A stretch of 25,171 nt of DNA from Irineochytrium annulatum (GCA_027600665.1 JADGJL010000324.1:1-25171); one strand, 5' to 3'; positions 10,360 through 20,235 are shown, numbered from the stretch's first letter. Made by a program: numbers and translations. The notes: generated by a model not told the origin, from the letters alone.

Positions 10360-11550
10360 TGCCAGCCAGCTTCCGCAGCCTTAAGCCCTAACCTCCTTCC
10401 ATCCACGGATCCAACGTCGGACCCTCCTCGACCCTCATCCCCTGGTCCGCGGACCATCCGCACAAAACTAACCGACGGCGGAAGCCCGCGACAGCATCGA
10501 CATCGGCCGGACGGCGACCATGCGGAGGGCGCGGAGGGACTGCATCTGAACGGAGAAGAGACGACGACCAAGGAACAAGAGACAGGCCGACGATGACTGG
10601 CACTTTTCTTTTTTTCGGCGAGTGATGGGGGGACCAGCCTGGCCCCTGCACCGTGACCGATGAGCCCCACTCCCCTTTCTTCCCCCGCGATGGCCGTCGT
10701 CAACCGTCTGGCAACCAGACTCGCAGGACCTCTGCCGCCACCTATCTGATTGACGTGCCGGATAATGGGTGATGGATCCATAGCTGGATGCAATAAGGCA
10801 GGACCGGCTCTAGGGTACCAACGCGTGCAGTTGCGCGGCTTCCACGCATTGCTGGTTTCTTTCGAGCGTGACCTCGTTCGACGCGCCGGAGCCCGGTGAA
10901 AGTAGGCAGCTGCACGGGAGGAGAGGTCGATTGAAGGACGAACCTTTGCAGTCGCCATGCTGGGCCTTGTCACGATTGTCGGCGGTTCGAGGTCGGCGTA
11001 ATGTCGCGGCTCTGGAGAGGTGCATGGTGTTCTTCCGGATGTGGTGGGTGCCGTCCTCCTATATTCGACAAATCAAGGCGGGCGGCTTCATCTTCGATCT
11101 TTAGCGACTACCACCCTTCGTAGCATTTGTTGGACGGATCCTTCGAATGGCCGAAAGGAAGCCTGCAGCGGAGGTTCACTGTCACCTCCGCTTTGGGATA
11201 TTTTGTGCAATGTTGGAGTGAGGGCGCGTTACCTCCCCATGTTGGTGTACATCAACATGCATCCGCGTGAACGAATGCTCCCTTATCCCAACAGCGTTGA
11301 CGCGTCGTCTTGAAATATCTCGGCATCCGTAGTTTCTATCTATTTTCTTTATGATTGCGGCACATCCTTGTTCGGCGAGTCCAGGGTCTAGCACTACGCA
11401 ATCCATAGCCGGTATCGAAGCTGCTGTCCAGGAACGTTCAAAGAAAGTAGTAGTCGGCCGACAAGCACTATTCAGAGAAGCAACCCTGCGTCACAGAAAT
11501 GCATCAAGATGAAGATCTAGCAGGAAAATAAATATCACTGCACTAAAGCA
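10360..11550. other. Intergenic, 5' side of COX6, no supported gene
   Basis: Long open frames at 10281-10973 on the minus strand have no recognisable domain and Arg/Ser/Pro-biased composition. The COX6 first exon and promoter should lie in the lower part. A 9-bp hairpin lies at 11167-11192. Confidence 0.45.
11167..11192. repeat. Perfect 9-bp inverted repeat (hairpin)
   Basis: AGCGGAGGT and its exact complement ACCTCCGCT flank an 8-base loop TCACTGTC. It is in intergenic DNA between the COX6 upstream region and the small cysteine-bearing ORF. No function is apparent. Confidence 0.4.
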
Positions 11551-11886
11551 TCATACCGCGTTGCTGGTGATTGAGCTTTCGAGCACCCGGGCGCAGTACG
11601 TAGGGAACATGACGCTGTCCGTGGGGAGGTACAGCGGCAAAACGTCCATTTGATTCAGGCAGGTGCTGAAGCAGGTTGGCACACTGTTGTTTGCCTTGTA
11701 GGCGTTTAGCGTGTTGACCCAGTAGCAGGTGTCGCTGGGGTTGGTGACAGCCGCCTTGAAGACGCCGACGGCATCATTAGCCTGGGAGTTCAGGACGGCG
11801 GCGGCGAAGGGAGACGGCAACGGAGCCAATGGAGGATGGATGGACCATTGCTGTGAGTGAACTTGAGTCCGTTGTGGATTATGCAT
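11551..11886 (-). CDS. Small cysteine-bearing hypothetical protein, possibly a secreted exon
   Basis: This frame encodes 111 residues from the ATG at 11886. I do not recognise a named family. The C-terminal two thirds look protein-like: hydrophobic and Asn-rich, with four cysteines (in DTCYW, VPTCF, STCLN and TYCAR), and ending LPTDSVMFPTYC... This suits a disulfide-stabilised extracellular fold. The first 25 residues (MHNPQRTQVHSQQ...) are polar and no signal peptide is visible. A CACTCACAG acceptor-like site at about 11850 suggests the true N-terminus could be an upstream exon. The terminal GTATGA at the stop could also be a splice donor, so the C-terminus may continue. Alternatives are a gene fragment or relic. 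Boundaries are uncertain at both ends. Confidence 0.4.
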   Translation of the reverse strand: MHNPQRTQVHSQQWSIHPPLAPLPSPFAAAVLNSQANDAVGVFKAAVTNPSDTCYWVNTLNAYKANNSVPTCFSTCLNQMDVLPLYLPTDSVMFPTYCARVLESSITSNAV

Positions 11887-12636
11887 TTAACTTGGTTGTC
11901 GGCATCTGGTATTGCCTTCCTCCATTTGCGTGAAGACAATGAATGTTACTTCATTTTGGCTGCGCCTAATCATCCTGCAGTGATGTAGTCGCGACGCTGT
12001 TGACCGAAGTTTAAACTGAACCGTCGTCCACAACTCACTTGGCGAACCCTCGTTGGAAAGCAATGTCTAGCAGCTATGGCCTCCAGTCCAGCCAGCGCGG
12101 CCGCATCTCTCCAAGAATTCCGACCACCTCCTGGCTCACCTCCACCCCGCACACCTCGCCTCGGCCTCGGAGCCGGATCCGTCGCCTTTGACACTCCATC
12201 CTCCTTTCGGTACTTCGGAAGTAAAACAAGAAAACCCCCGCCGCTTTGTTCTCTCGCTTTTGGTGATAGTGGCGTTCGACAAGGGACCTCGAACTCCGTC
12301 GAGCCTCCCACATTGCACCATTTTGTTGCTACCTTGGAGTTTATGAAGCAATCACAAGCTCAACATCTTAATGCTTCTCCGATTGAGAACGTGTTTGCTT
12401 CGCTGAACTCTTGTTGATAATAAGCGTCATTCAGGTAAAGCAAACAACATGTTAATTTTCTTGGACAGGGATTGGAAGAGGAGTGTTTTACAACACTTAC
12501 CCATACCGCGGACGGACATTGAGGTACGATAAATGGTCGTCGATCAAACAGAATTTGACGGCGGTCCCCTTCATCCACCAGCCGCATCAGTCCGGCCCAC
12601 CTCCTTCCGGCACCACCTGCATCCCCCACCACCGCC
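11887..12636. other. Intergenic, kinesin-2 promoter region
   Basis: This is the upstream flank of the kinesin gene. A plus-strand ATG frame at 12076-12417 would encode a Pro/Ser-rich 113-residue peptide with no recognised domain. It is open but not otherwise supported. The 30 bases before the kinesin ATG are C-rich (CACCACCTGCATCCCCCACCACC type). Confidence 0.5.
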
Positions 12637-15011
12637 ATGTCCGAGGCCATCACTGTGTGCGTCCGATGTCGGCCGTTTTCGGAGCGGGAGAAGGAGAAGG
12701 GCCACAAAAAGATCGTCAACATCGTGCCAGAGCGGGGCACTGTCGGCCTTCTGAGCCCGAAGGACGAGAACGACCTGAAGCAGTTTACCTTCGACGCTTC
12801 ATTCGATGAGACTTGCACCCAGGTGAGTAAGGATTTAGGTTTGAGACAAACGCACAACCGGCTGGAATCTCACCGTTAATGAACAGATTGAGGTCTACAA
12901 CTCGACTGCGAGGGTCATCGTCGATGCCGCCCTAAACGGATTCAACGGGACTGTGTTTTGTTACGGACAAACCGGTACTGGAAAGACGGTATGTGATTTT
13001 TGGAGCCACGATGTCTCCAGTATTCGATAAAAGTGGTCTAAAGTGGCGTGAAGTTCTCCATGCAAGGTATCCCCAACGTCCCAGCCCTCCGCGGCATTAT
13101 CCCCAACGCCTTCAACCATATCTTCGACCACATCGCCCGCTCCGCCCACAAGAAATTCCTCGTCCGCGTCTCCTTCCTCGAGATCTACAACGAGGAGATC
13201 CGCGACCTGCTCGTCAAGCCAAAACCCAACGCCGCAAAACAGACTGCCCTCGAGCTGAAGGAGCACCCAGAGACGGGCGTCTACGTCAAAGACCTGACCT
13301 CCTACGTCGTCAAGAGCGTCGAGGACATGGACCGATATATGACCATCGGCAACAGCGCCAGGTCCGTCGGCGCCACCTTGATGAACGAGACCTCGTCGCG
13401 GTCCCACTCTATTTTTACCATCACGATCGAGTCCTCCGAGCCTAACACGGGTGTAGGCGGTGCCGCGGAGGGGGAGCGCTTCTTCGCCGGAAAACTCCAC
13501 CTAGTCGACCTGGCCGGCAGCGAGCGTCAGTCCAAGACAGGCGCAACTGGGGACCGCCTGAAGGAAGCCACGAAGATCAACCTCTCCCTATCTGCCCTCG
13601 GCAACTGCATCTCGGCCCTCGTGGACGGGAAGAGCTCCCACATTCCCTACCGAGATTCGAAGCTCACACGCATGCTCCAGGACTCGCTAGGCGGGAACGC
13701 AAAGACACTCATGATCGCGACCCTTAGCCCGGCTAACTACAACTTTGAGGAGACGCTCAGCACGCTGCGGTACGCTAACAGGGCCAAGAACATCAAGAAT
13801 AAGCCTAAGATCAATGAGGACCCGAAGGACGCGATGCTGAGGGAGTACCAAGAGGAGATTAAGAAGCTTAAGGAAGCCCTCGAGGCCAAGCAGAAGGTGC
13901 CGACGCAGGTCGTCAAGAAGATTGTGAAGAAGAAGGTCATGAAGAAGGTCAAGAAGGCGAGGTCGGGGAGGGACGGGGAGAGGCGGCGGAGGGCGTCGGG
14001 GAATGGGGACTTCGACGACCTTGGAAGCGAGGACGACGGCGGGGACGATGGGGACGAAGAGGAGGAGGATGGAGAGGAGGAGGAGGAGGACGAGGAGGAA
14101 GCTGAGGACGGAACCCGGTCACTTGGCGGCGGCGGGAATGCAGTGGAGGGGCTGGACCCGGAGACGCTGGCGAAGCTTCAAGCCGAGGTCGAGGCCGAGC
14201 GGCAGGCGCTCCTAGCGTCAAAGGACATGGTCAAGGAGGAGAAGCAGCGCATCGCGCTCGAGCTCCAGCAGCGCGCAGATGAGCTTGAGCGGGAGCGTCA
14301 AGCCCGCGAGGAGCTGGGCAAACAGCTCGAGCAACTCGAGGCCAAGCTGCTTGTGGGCGGGATGAATATCGCGGACCGCGTCGCGCACCAGGAGAGGGAG
14401 CTTCAGGTCGCTCAGCTGGCCGTCCGGCAGCAGAAGAAGGCTGAGCGGGAGCTCCAACAGCAGCTCGAGCTTAAGCAGGAGATCCACCTCCAGATGGAAG
14501 AGAACTATGCGAGCCTGCAGGAGGAGGTCGACTCGAAGTCGAAGAAGCTCAAAAAGCTGTGGGCGAAGCTCACGGTCGCCAAGACGGAGATCAGCGACCT
14601 CCAGGATGAGTTCAGGAACGAGCGCGAGGATTTACTCGACACAATCCGGGAGCTGTCGCGGGAGCTGAGCCTAAAGACGGCTATCATTGAGAACTTTATC
14701 CCCGCCGAGGAGGGGCGGAAGATCGAGGGGAGGGCTCAATATGACGATGAGCTGAACGACTGGGTGTTGACAAGGCTTACTAGTCTGAACCTAGCGACGA
14801 AGGTTAAGCGGCCTTGCGCTCTGCAGAAGGCCAAGTGGCCAATCTCGCAATTCGCGAGGACGATGATTGCAGCACAGGAGGGCGGGTACCGGTATCACAA
14901 TGACAACATCTTAAACATAAAGGTATGTCGCTATGTATGGGGACTGCATCTTTTCGTTAACTAATGGAGGGCTTATTACAGCTGGATCTGCCGGAGAGAA
15001 CGACCTCTTAA
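12637..15011 (+). CDS. Kinesin-2 motor subunit (KIF3B/FLA8-like)
   Basis: This is a plus-end microtubule motor subunit, expected to work in a heterotrimeric kinesin-2 that drives anterograde intraflagellar transport. Exons are 12637-12822, 12887-12988, 13054-14922 and 14982-15011, giving 728 residues, the usual KIF3 length. The motor domain spans about 1-350: start [13 protein letters not shown]-loop GQTGTGKT (89-96), switch I NETSSRSH (207-214), switch II DLAGSER (248-254), neck [21 protein letters not shown] Lys/Arg block (384-407) is followed by a Glu/Asp block (416-448), the charged hinge typical of KIF3 subunits. A coiled coil follows (about 465-690), with [26 protein letters not shown] and IENFIPAEE matching KIF3B rather than KIF3A. 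Exon 4 encodes only LDLPERTTS and restores the conserved KIF3B-type tail after NILNIK. The intron before it has a CTAAT branch site. Confidence 0.95.
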
Positions 15012-15320
15012 AAATCTGCATCGGACGTGTCGATGACAGCTAGAAATAGACAACCCTTAGTTCATTTTTCCCGAAGTCAAGTAGCAGATAAACTAGATAA
15101 CCAACACAATAAATATGGTCACAGTAGCGCCAATATGTTCAGGGGGCAAGAAATAAAATGGCGATCGCCGATTCAACCAGCTAAATTTGACCACTCGACA
15201 CCACCCCAACAATCCACATTTGAGGAACGGACCCCGTGGCCTCCAGTCCGTCAGTCTGTGAAGCCCCCTTGCGCAGATGATCGGCTAACGCGGCCATGCA
15301 CTTCCCCTCCCACTTACCAG
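15012..15320. other. Intergenic: kinesin 3' flank and 7TM-A leader
   Basis: This stretch lies between the kinesin stop and the first 7TM gene. It contains AATAAA at 15107-15112, a plausible kinesin poly(A) signal. It ends in a C-rich leader (TTCCCCTCCCACTTACCAG) that resembles the leader of the downstream paralogue. Confidence 0.55.
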
Positions 15321-16031
15321 ATGAACCCCTACGGAACTTGCATCGCCGTCGGCGCCTTTCAGCTGTGGGCGCTCACGTTCGGTGGGGCGATCTCGCGAAC
15401 AAGCGCAGAGAGCTTCTTGCAAGTCTGCTTCCTCATCGCCACCTACGTCCTCACGGACTACGGCATCGCCACCGCCCAGGCCCCCGTCGCCGTCGCCAGC
15501 AACTTCACCTGGTGCCTCTCGACTTGCCTCCTGACCCACCTCGAGCTCGACCGGCTCGAGCGCTTCGTCCTCCGCACCAAAGTCGCGCGCTACCTTACCC
15601 GCGCATACGCCATCCTCGTATGCCTCGTTCAGGTCCTCCTGCCGGTGTACACGACCTCGATCTGGGATCCCATGCTCCTCACGGAGCCCAGCATCGCCAT
15701 CCTGACAGCCGCCAGCATCCTAACGTGTACTTTCGACATCCTCTGCGACCTCTTGGTCATCCAGCACGTCATCCTCAATTGCCAGACCGCCACGAAGTGG
15801 AAGGTCGTCTCGAAGCAGGCGTTGGCCCTCCTCATCTACGCTGGCGCGTTGGCCTTTGGCGAGTCGTGGGATTACATGGTTGACCGAGTGTCGGGATGGG
15901 CATTGTGGGCCACGGTCGACGTCGCGGCCGTGTTCAGTTACATGTGCATGTATAAGGTGCTTCTGGAGGTTGTCGCCGCCGACAGATCCGCGCTCAGTGC
16001 CTGCGCGAAAACCCACCCGAGCAGCGGGTAA
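15321..16031 (+). CDS. Orphan seven-transmembrane protein A (tandem paralogue)
   Basis: This single-exon gene encodes 236 residues of unknown family. I chose the ATG at 15321 because MNPYGTCIAVGA aligns with the start of the downstream paralogue, although the frame stays open further upstream. Seven hydrophobic segments are visible at about 6-24, 31-49, 55-73, 92-112, 123-150, 162-180 and 193-218. There is almost no soluble domain, and the tail is about 18 residues. The most conserved blocks shared with the paralogue are ATYVLTDYG (40-48), LTHLELDRLERFVLRT (71-86), FDILCDLLVIQHV (138-150) and WATVDVAAVFSYMCMYKVLLEVV in the last helix. The charged LELDRLERF block directly follows helix 3, the position of the E/DRY motif in GPCRs. 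Polar Asp residues lie within helices. It could be a receptor, channel or transporter, and I assign no function. Confidence 0.8.
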   Translation: MNPYGTCIAVGAFQLWALTFGGAISRTSAESFLQVCFLIATYVLTDYGIATAQAPVAVASNFTWCLSTCLLTHLELDRLERFVLRTKVARYLTRAYAILVCLVQVLLPVYTTSIWDPMLLTEPSIAILTAASILTCTFDILCDLLVIQHVILNCQTATKWKVVSKQALALLIYAGALAFGESWDYMVDRVSGWALWATVDVAAVFSYMCMYKVLLEVVAADRSALSACAKTHPSSG

Positions 16032-16666
16032 GGATGCCGCAGGGGATTCAATTGCGTTTTATTCAAGTTGCAGCGCAAGGTCGATTTTCGGAAATAGTAC
16101 TAAATAGATGCAGTTGAAGGAATTTGATGGAAGCGACATATTTATTGCTCTTTTCGCTTACAAATAACACTCCATCTAAATGCTAATGTCGGGTTTCTCC
16201 ATTCATCCCATCGTGACTGCCCCGATGCCCATTTCTGCGCGGCTGTACACGAGCGCGCGACCAGCATCGGCTTAAGATCAGGCAGGGTAAGAGAAATATG
16301 CTGTTATCGTCTGCCAGGTGGAAGACTGCTCTTCGAGCATGCAATACTTCCCAGAAGCTGTCGTCGACCACGCGGGCGAGCAAGCCTGAGTCGTCGTGCC
16401 CCGCGGATGTGCCGGGTCTGGTTTGGATTACCGTGGCGATCTCCTTATGAGCTATATGGAGACACGGCCAAATGCCATCCCAGGACAATGGAATTACAAC
16501 AACAATGCTGTACGAGCCAACGAACTGCTTCTGATCACCTCGTTGCTTCCGCTGGCCCGTAAATCGAGGGAGTACGCGAGGTGTAGGTCACGTCGTCGAG
16601 GTGAGTCCCCCACCGGGCAAACGACCCTATTAAAGCACTACCACCCCCCACTGCCAGTCACACATC
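16032..16666. other. Intergenic between the tandem 7TM genes
   Basis: This holds the 3' flank of 7TM-A and the promoter of 7TM-B. Minus-strand frames here lack any recognisable content. A TATTAAAG box at 16628-16635 lies about 32 bases before the 7TM-B ATG. Confidence 0.5.
16628..16635 (+). promoter_or_regulatory. TATA-like element before 7TM-B
   Basis: TATTAAAG is followed by a C-rich leader (CCACCCCCCACTGCCAG) and the ATG at 16667. Position and sequence suit a core promoter, but the spacing to the ATG implies a very short 5' UTR. Confidence 0.3.
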
Positions 16667-17506
16667 ATGACGATGTACCCCTTTGGCACCTGCATCGCCG
16701 TCGGTGCCCTCAACCTGTGGTCCCTCACGTTCGCCGGCTCGATCTCGCCGACGAGCGTTGAAAGCCTGGTCCAAGTCTGGGTACTGGTCGCCACCTACGT
16801 CCTCACCGACTACGGACGCGCCACGGGCCTCGCTTCCGTCCTCGGCGCCAGCAACTTCCTCTGGGCCCTGCAGACATGTATTTTGACCCATCTCGAGCTC
16901 GACCGCCTTGAGCGCTTCGTCCTTCGGACACCCGTCACCCGCTACCTCGTCCGCGCCTTCGCGATCGTCGTCTGCGGCGCCCAAATCGTCTTCCCGGTCT
17001 ACGCCGTCGCGTCGGGTGACCCGGGGGTCCTCTCGGCGGCGACGGGCACGACCATGACGGTCGCAAGCTTCGCCACCTGCGCCTTCGACATCCTCTGCGA
17101 CGTCCTTGTCATCGGCCACGTCCTCCAGGGCAAGAAGTCAGACAAGTGGAAGATTGTTACGAAGCAGGCTTGCGCGCTCATCATCTACGTGGCGACGCTG
17201 TGCTTCTGCGCGGTGTGGGAGTACACCGTTGACGTGGAATCGGGGCTGCAGCTGTGGGCGACGGTGGACGTGGCGGCCGTCTTCAGCTACATGTGCATGT
17301 ACCGCGTCCTGCTCGACGTCGTCACTAGCGAGAAAGCCTCAACCAAGGGTTCGCAGAGCGCCGGAGGGGAAAGGAGGCTGTCGAACCATAAACCGGCGGA
17401 GAAGGCGGTGGCGGTGGAGCAACGGGCGGCGGTGGAGCGGACGGCGGCATACGCGTCACTGATGGACGCTAAAGTGGGCCCGAGTGAAAATCATGAAGAG
17501 GTGTGA
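16667..17506 (+). CDS. Orphan seven-transmembrane protein B (tandem paralogue)
   Basis: This single-exon gene encodes 279 residues and is clearly homologous to the gene about 640 bases upstream. More than half the residues match by eye, almost without gaps, across all seven helices. The start ATG at 16667 gives MTMYPFGTCIAV, and a second ATG two codons later aligns with the paralogue's start. Helices lie at nearly the same positions plus two residues, including TYVLTDYGRAT, THLELDRLERFVLRT, FDILCDVLVIGHV and WATVDVAAVFSYMCMY. Unlike A, it carries a hydrophilic C-terminal tail of about 60 residues. The tail is rich in Lys, Glu, Ser and Ala (EKASTKGSQSAGG... to ENHEEV) and is probably cytoplasmic and open to phosphorylation. 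Same orientation and compact spacing point to a recent tandem duplication followed by divergence. Function is unknown. Confidence 0.85.
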   Translation: MTMYPFGTCIAVGALNLWSLTFAGSISPTSVESLVQVWVLVATYVLTDYGRATGLASVLGASNFLWALQTCILTHLELDRLERFVLRTPVTRYLVRAFAIVVCGAQIVFPVYAVASGDPGVLSAATGTTMTVASFATCAFDILCDVLVIGHVLQGKKSDKWKIVTKQACALIIYVATLCFCAVWEYTVDVESGLQLWATVDVAAVFSYMCMYRVLLDVVTSEKASTKGSQSAGGERRLSNHKPAEKAVAVEQRAAVERTAAYASLMDAKVGPSENHEEV

Positions 17507-17722
17507 GACCTCTGGAGAGTCGTCATTTAAATTAGTATCATATGCGGCTATTCCCAACTTTCGTTCCTCCAAGACATTTAGATTAATAATGCACATGTTT
17601 ATTTAGATAGTGTCCCGTATTCAACAGGGACAGATCGTCTTTACATCAAATCTTTAGAAACGCAGCTGTCTTGGGGTGGGCGCAACCTGCAGAACTTGGC
17701 CTCTCCCGCGATTCTGCCCTCA

Positions 17723-19557
17723 ATGATGTCGCTGGGGATCCGCGACCCCCGCTCCCGCACCGGCCCCGGCGGCCTCGCCGGCAACGAGGCCGAGGACCGC
17801 AGCGACTTCATGTTCCCACCTGACTCCACCACGCCCGCCACCGCAGCGGCCCTGATGGTGCCAGAGCCCAGGCAGAATCCCCGCCACTCCAACTTGCATC
17901 CAGCATCCGCCTTCCCGACCATCACCACCACCACCACATCCAGCCAGGCCTTCCTCGCGGCATCGGGCATGACGCCGCCGCAGCACCCTATCAGCGATTC
18001 TTATCGGCGGGCCGTCCACCTGCTGGGCTCGCTCTCCCGCTCGCTCGGCCGGAACAACCCGCTGGCAATGAGCATCGGCAAGAACAGCCTAGGTCGTTCC
18101 GGGGCGAGCTTCCTCGAGTGAGTATATGCTAGCTTACACTTCCACCACCTGCGGGTAAGGCGGGAAGGCCGGCGGGCTGTCCGAACCCCTCCCCTTTTGG
18201 GCGACATGTGGGAGCAGTTTCGACCCCTTACCCTCATTCCGTATTCTTTCTTTCACTTTCTCTGACATCGCCCTTACAGAACATTCCTTGGCCCGCGTTC
18301 TCCGTTTATGCTCGCGTCGCCGTCGCGCGATCTTGCGCAATTCGCGATGCTCGAGGATCAGTTTTGCAAGGACTTTGTGTGCTGTGGCAACGATTTGGAA
18401 AACCTTCACGACCTTTTGCAGCATTTTGAGGAGTGCCATGTACGCGTAGAATCCGATTTTGACGAGGATGACGATGAGCACATGGACTTTATGGAGGACG
18501 ATGACATGGACATGGAGGGTGTGCCGAATTCATACCAGCAAAACCATTTGAAGGATGCATTTGGAGCTAAGGACCGCGCTGGCGCGGGAATGAAGGTCTT
18601 CCCGACCGCAAATCCGCACGCCGTCTCCGCCTTTGACACCTCGATCATTCGGCGGCGGAAGCCCAACGACTTACTGCTTCACACCACACACCCACACCTC
18701 GTCGGCCCGCAGCGCTCAAACTCGGTCTCCTCTTCCGACCCCGCATCCCGCCAACGCTCATACCCCCAACAACTCCAGCTCCGCCACTCGACCCACGACG
18801 AAGACCCCCTCACACCCGCCGCGACGCTCCCTTTTACTGTCGACGGACCTCCGACCGTCGTGATGGCGGATATCGACACGGACATGGATGACGCCGACGA
18901 CGCCGACGAGGATGAAACTGACCACCCGTTCCCCGAGGGCCACATGCAGAACATCCAGCAGATGCATCAGATGCACCTCCCGCTCCTCGACCGGCGGCCC
19001 GCGCTCGCGAGGACAGGGTCGGCGCCGCCGTTCCTGCCATCCGCCGTCGGGACCGTCGAGCCGGCGCGCCTGCACTCGCGCGCGTCGACGCCCATCGGGT
19101 CGCGGTGCGCGAGCCCGTCGTCGGATTCCGGCGTCTCTGTCCACACGGTCACGGGCGCGCCTGGGGCACCGCTGCCCATTATTCCGAAGGCGGCCGCGGC
19201 GCCGCGACCGAGGGTGATGGCGGTAGCCACAGATCATGACTCGCCGCGGAAGTATAGGTGCATGGTGGAGGGCTGCGAGAAGACCTACAAGAACCCGGGC
19301 GGGCTGAAGTACCATAGCATTCATGGACATGCGGAGGACACGGGAGATCCGGAGTTGAATATGGTGATGCAGAGGCCGTACCAGTGCACGGTCGTAGAGT
19401 GTGGGAAGCGGTACAAGAACTTGAATGGGCTTAAGGTTTGTTTCATTTTTTTTCATTACTTGCTGCTCAAGGCTCGTATGAGTGCTGATATTCTTCTTGC
19501 AATTAGTATCACATCGAGCACGCCCACGCGAATCTTTTGGAAAACGCTGCTCATTAG
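17723..19557 (+). CDS. SFP1-like C2H2 zinc-finger transcription factor
   Basis: This is a nuclear factor of the SFP1 family, which in yeast couples TOR and nutrient signals to ribosome-biogenesis and ribosomal-protein genes. Exons are 17723-18117, 18280-19435 and 19507-19557, giving 533 residues with GT-AG introns in matching phases. The N-terminal 130 residues are Pro/Ser/Thr-rich. The first, atypical finger is DQFCKDFVCCGNDLENLHDLLQHFEECH (C166/C167, H180, H185), the hallmark of this family. An acidic Asp/Glu/Met-rich stretch (about 190-211) and a second Asp-rich run near 330-345 follow. Two C-terminal fingers are KYRCMVEGCEKTYKNPGG... (C459, C464, H477, H482) and YQCTVVECGKRYKNLNGLK-YHIEHAH (C501, C506, H519, H524). 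The last finger is completed by exon 3. The ATG at 17723 is the first in frame, but a CTGCAG acceptor-like site just upstream leaves room for an earlier exon. Confidence 0.88.
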
Positions 19558-20235
19558 TCCCACGCTTATGCATCAATTAGCCAATATGCGCGCATCCTAG
19601 GAGCCCATATTTCGGATCAAATCCTTGTGTTTGTTTGTTTGATATCAGTTTAATCTCGTGTATGTCGTTGTTAATTTTTGGATAATATGTCCAGTCATAT
19701 TGTTTGGCAGTTGCAGAAATCTTATCACCGTATTATCTTACCGCAGTTGCAAACCACAACCTTCTATCCCTTTTCGCGCTAACCCTTTGGATCGTTTTCA
19801 GTGAAGTGTTGAATGTTTTTGCCCTACTTCTGATTTGTGTACCATCCATGCATTTTTTGGTTAGCTCGATAGGAGCACTCCTGCCTCGCTATTGATTTTA
19901 CAGAGTAATACATAAACTAGTTTGAACAAGCGGAAGATCTGCCAAAACTCCAGCAACACAAATGTGGACCATGTCGTTTCCACTTATTGCCTGTGTAACC
20001 CCCAAATTAAAATTAAAAGCCGAAAACTGTTAAGCATATTGGTCTGCATAAGAATATTGTTACGAAATAAATACGGTGAGATGAAGCGACCGGATGCAAA
20101 GTAAAGATGAGACGCTCGGAAACAAATTCGGAGAGGCAACGAGAGAAACGACGAATACACACATGATGAAACTCAACAATAGCCAGCATCTACTGCTTAA
20201 AGAAAGGTTTGGTCTGCTGCCATCCGTCACAACCG
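19558..20235. other. Convergent intergenic region, 3' flanks
   Basis: Two genes end toward each other here. The sequence is AT-rich with T-runs and AATAAAT near 20066-20072. A short hydrophobic frame at 19704-19895 lacks an ATG start and is not called. Confidence 0.6.

Noticed and set aside
10281..10973. 230-codon minus-strand frame upstream of COX6
   Set aside because: Biased composition and no recognisable motif. I also tried it as the COX6 first exon, but the phase and targeting-peptide features do not fit.
12076..12417. 113-codon plus-strand ATG frame upstream of kinesin
   Set aside because: Pro/Ser-rich with no family resemblance, and overlapped by equally open minus-strand frames. It may be kinesin 5' flank.
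19704..19895. Hydrophobic 63-codon frame between convergent genes
   Set aside because: No ATG start, AT-rich 3'-flank DNA, no conservation evidence.
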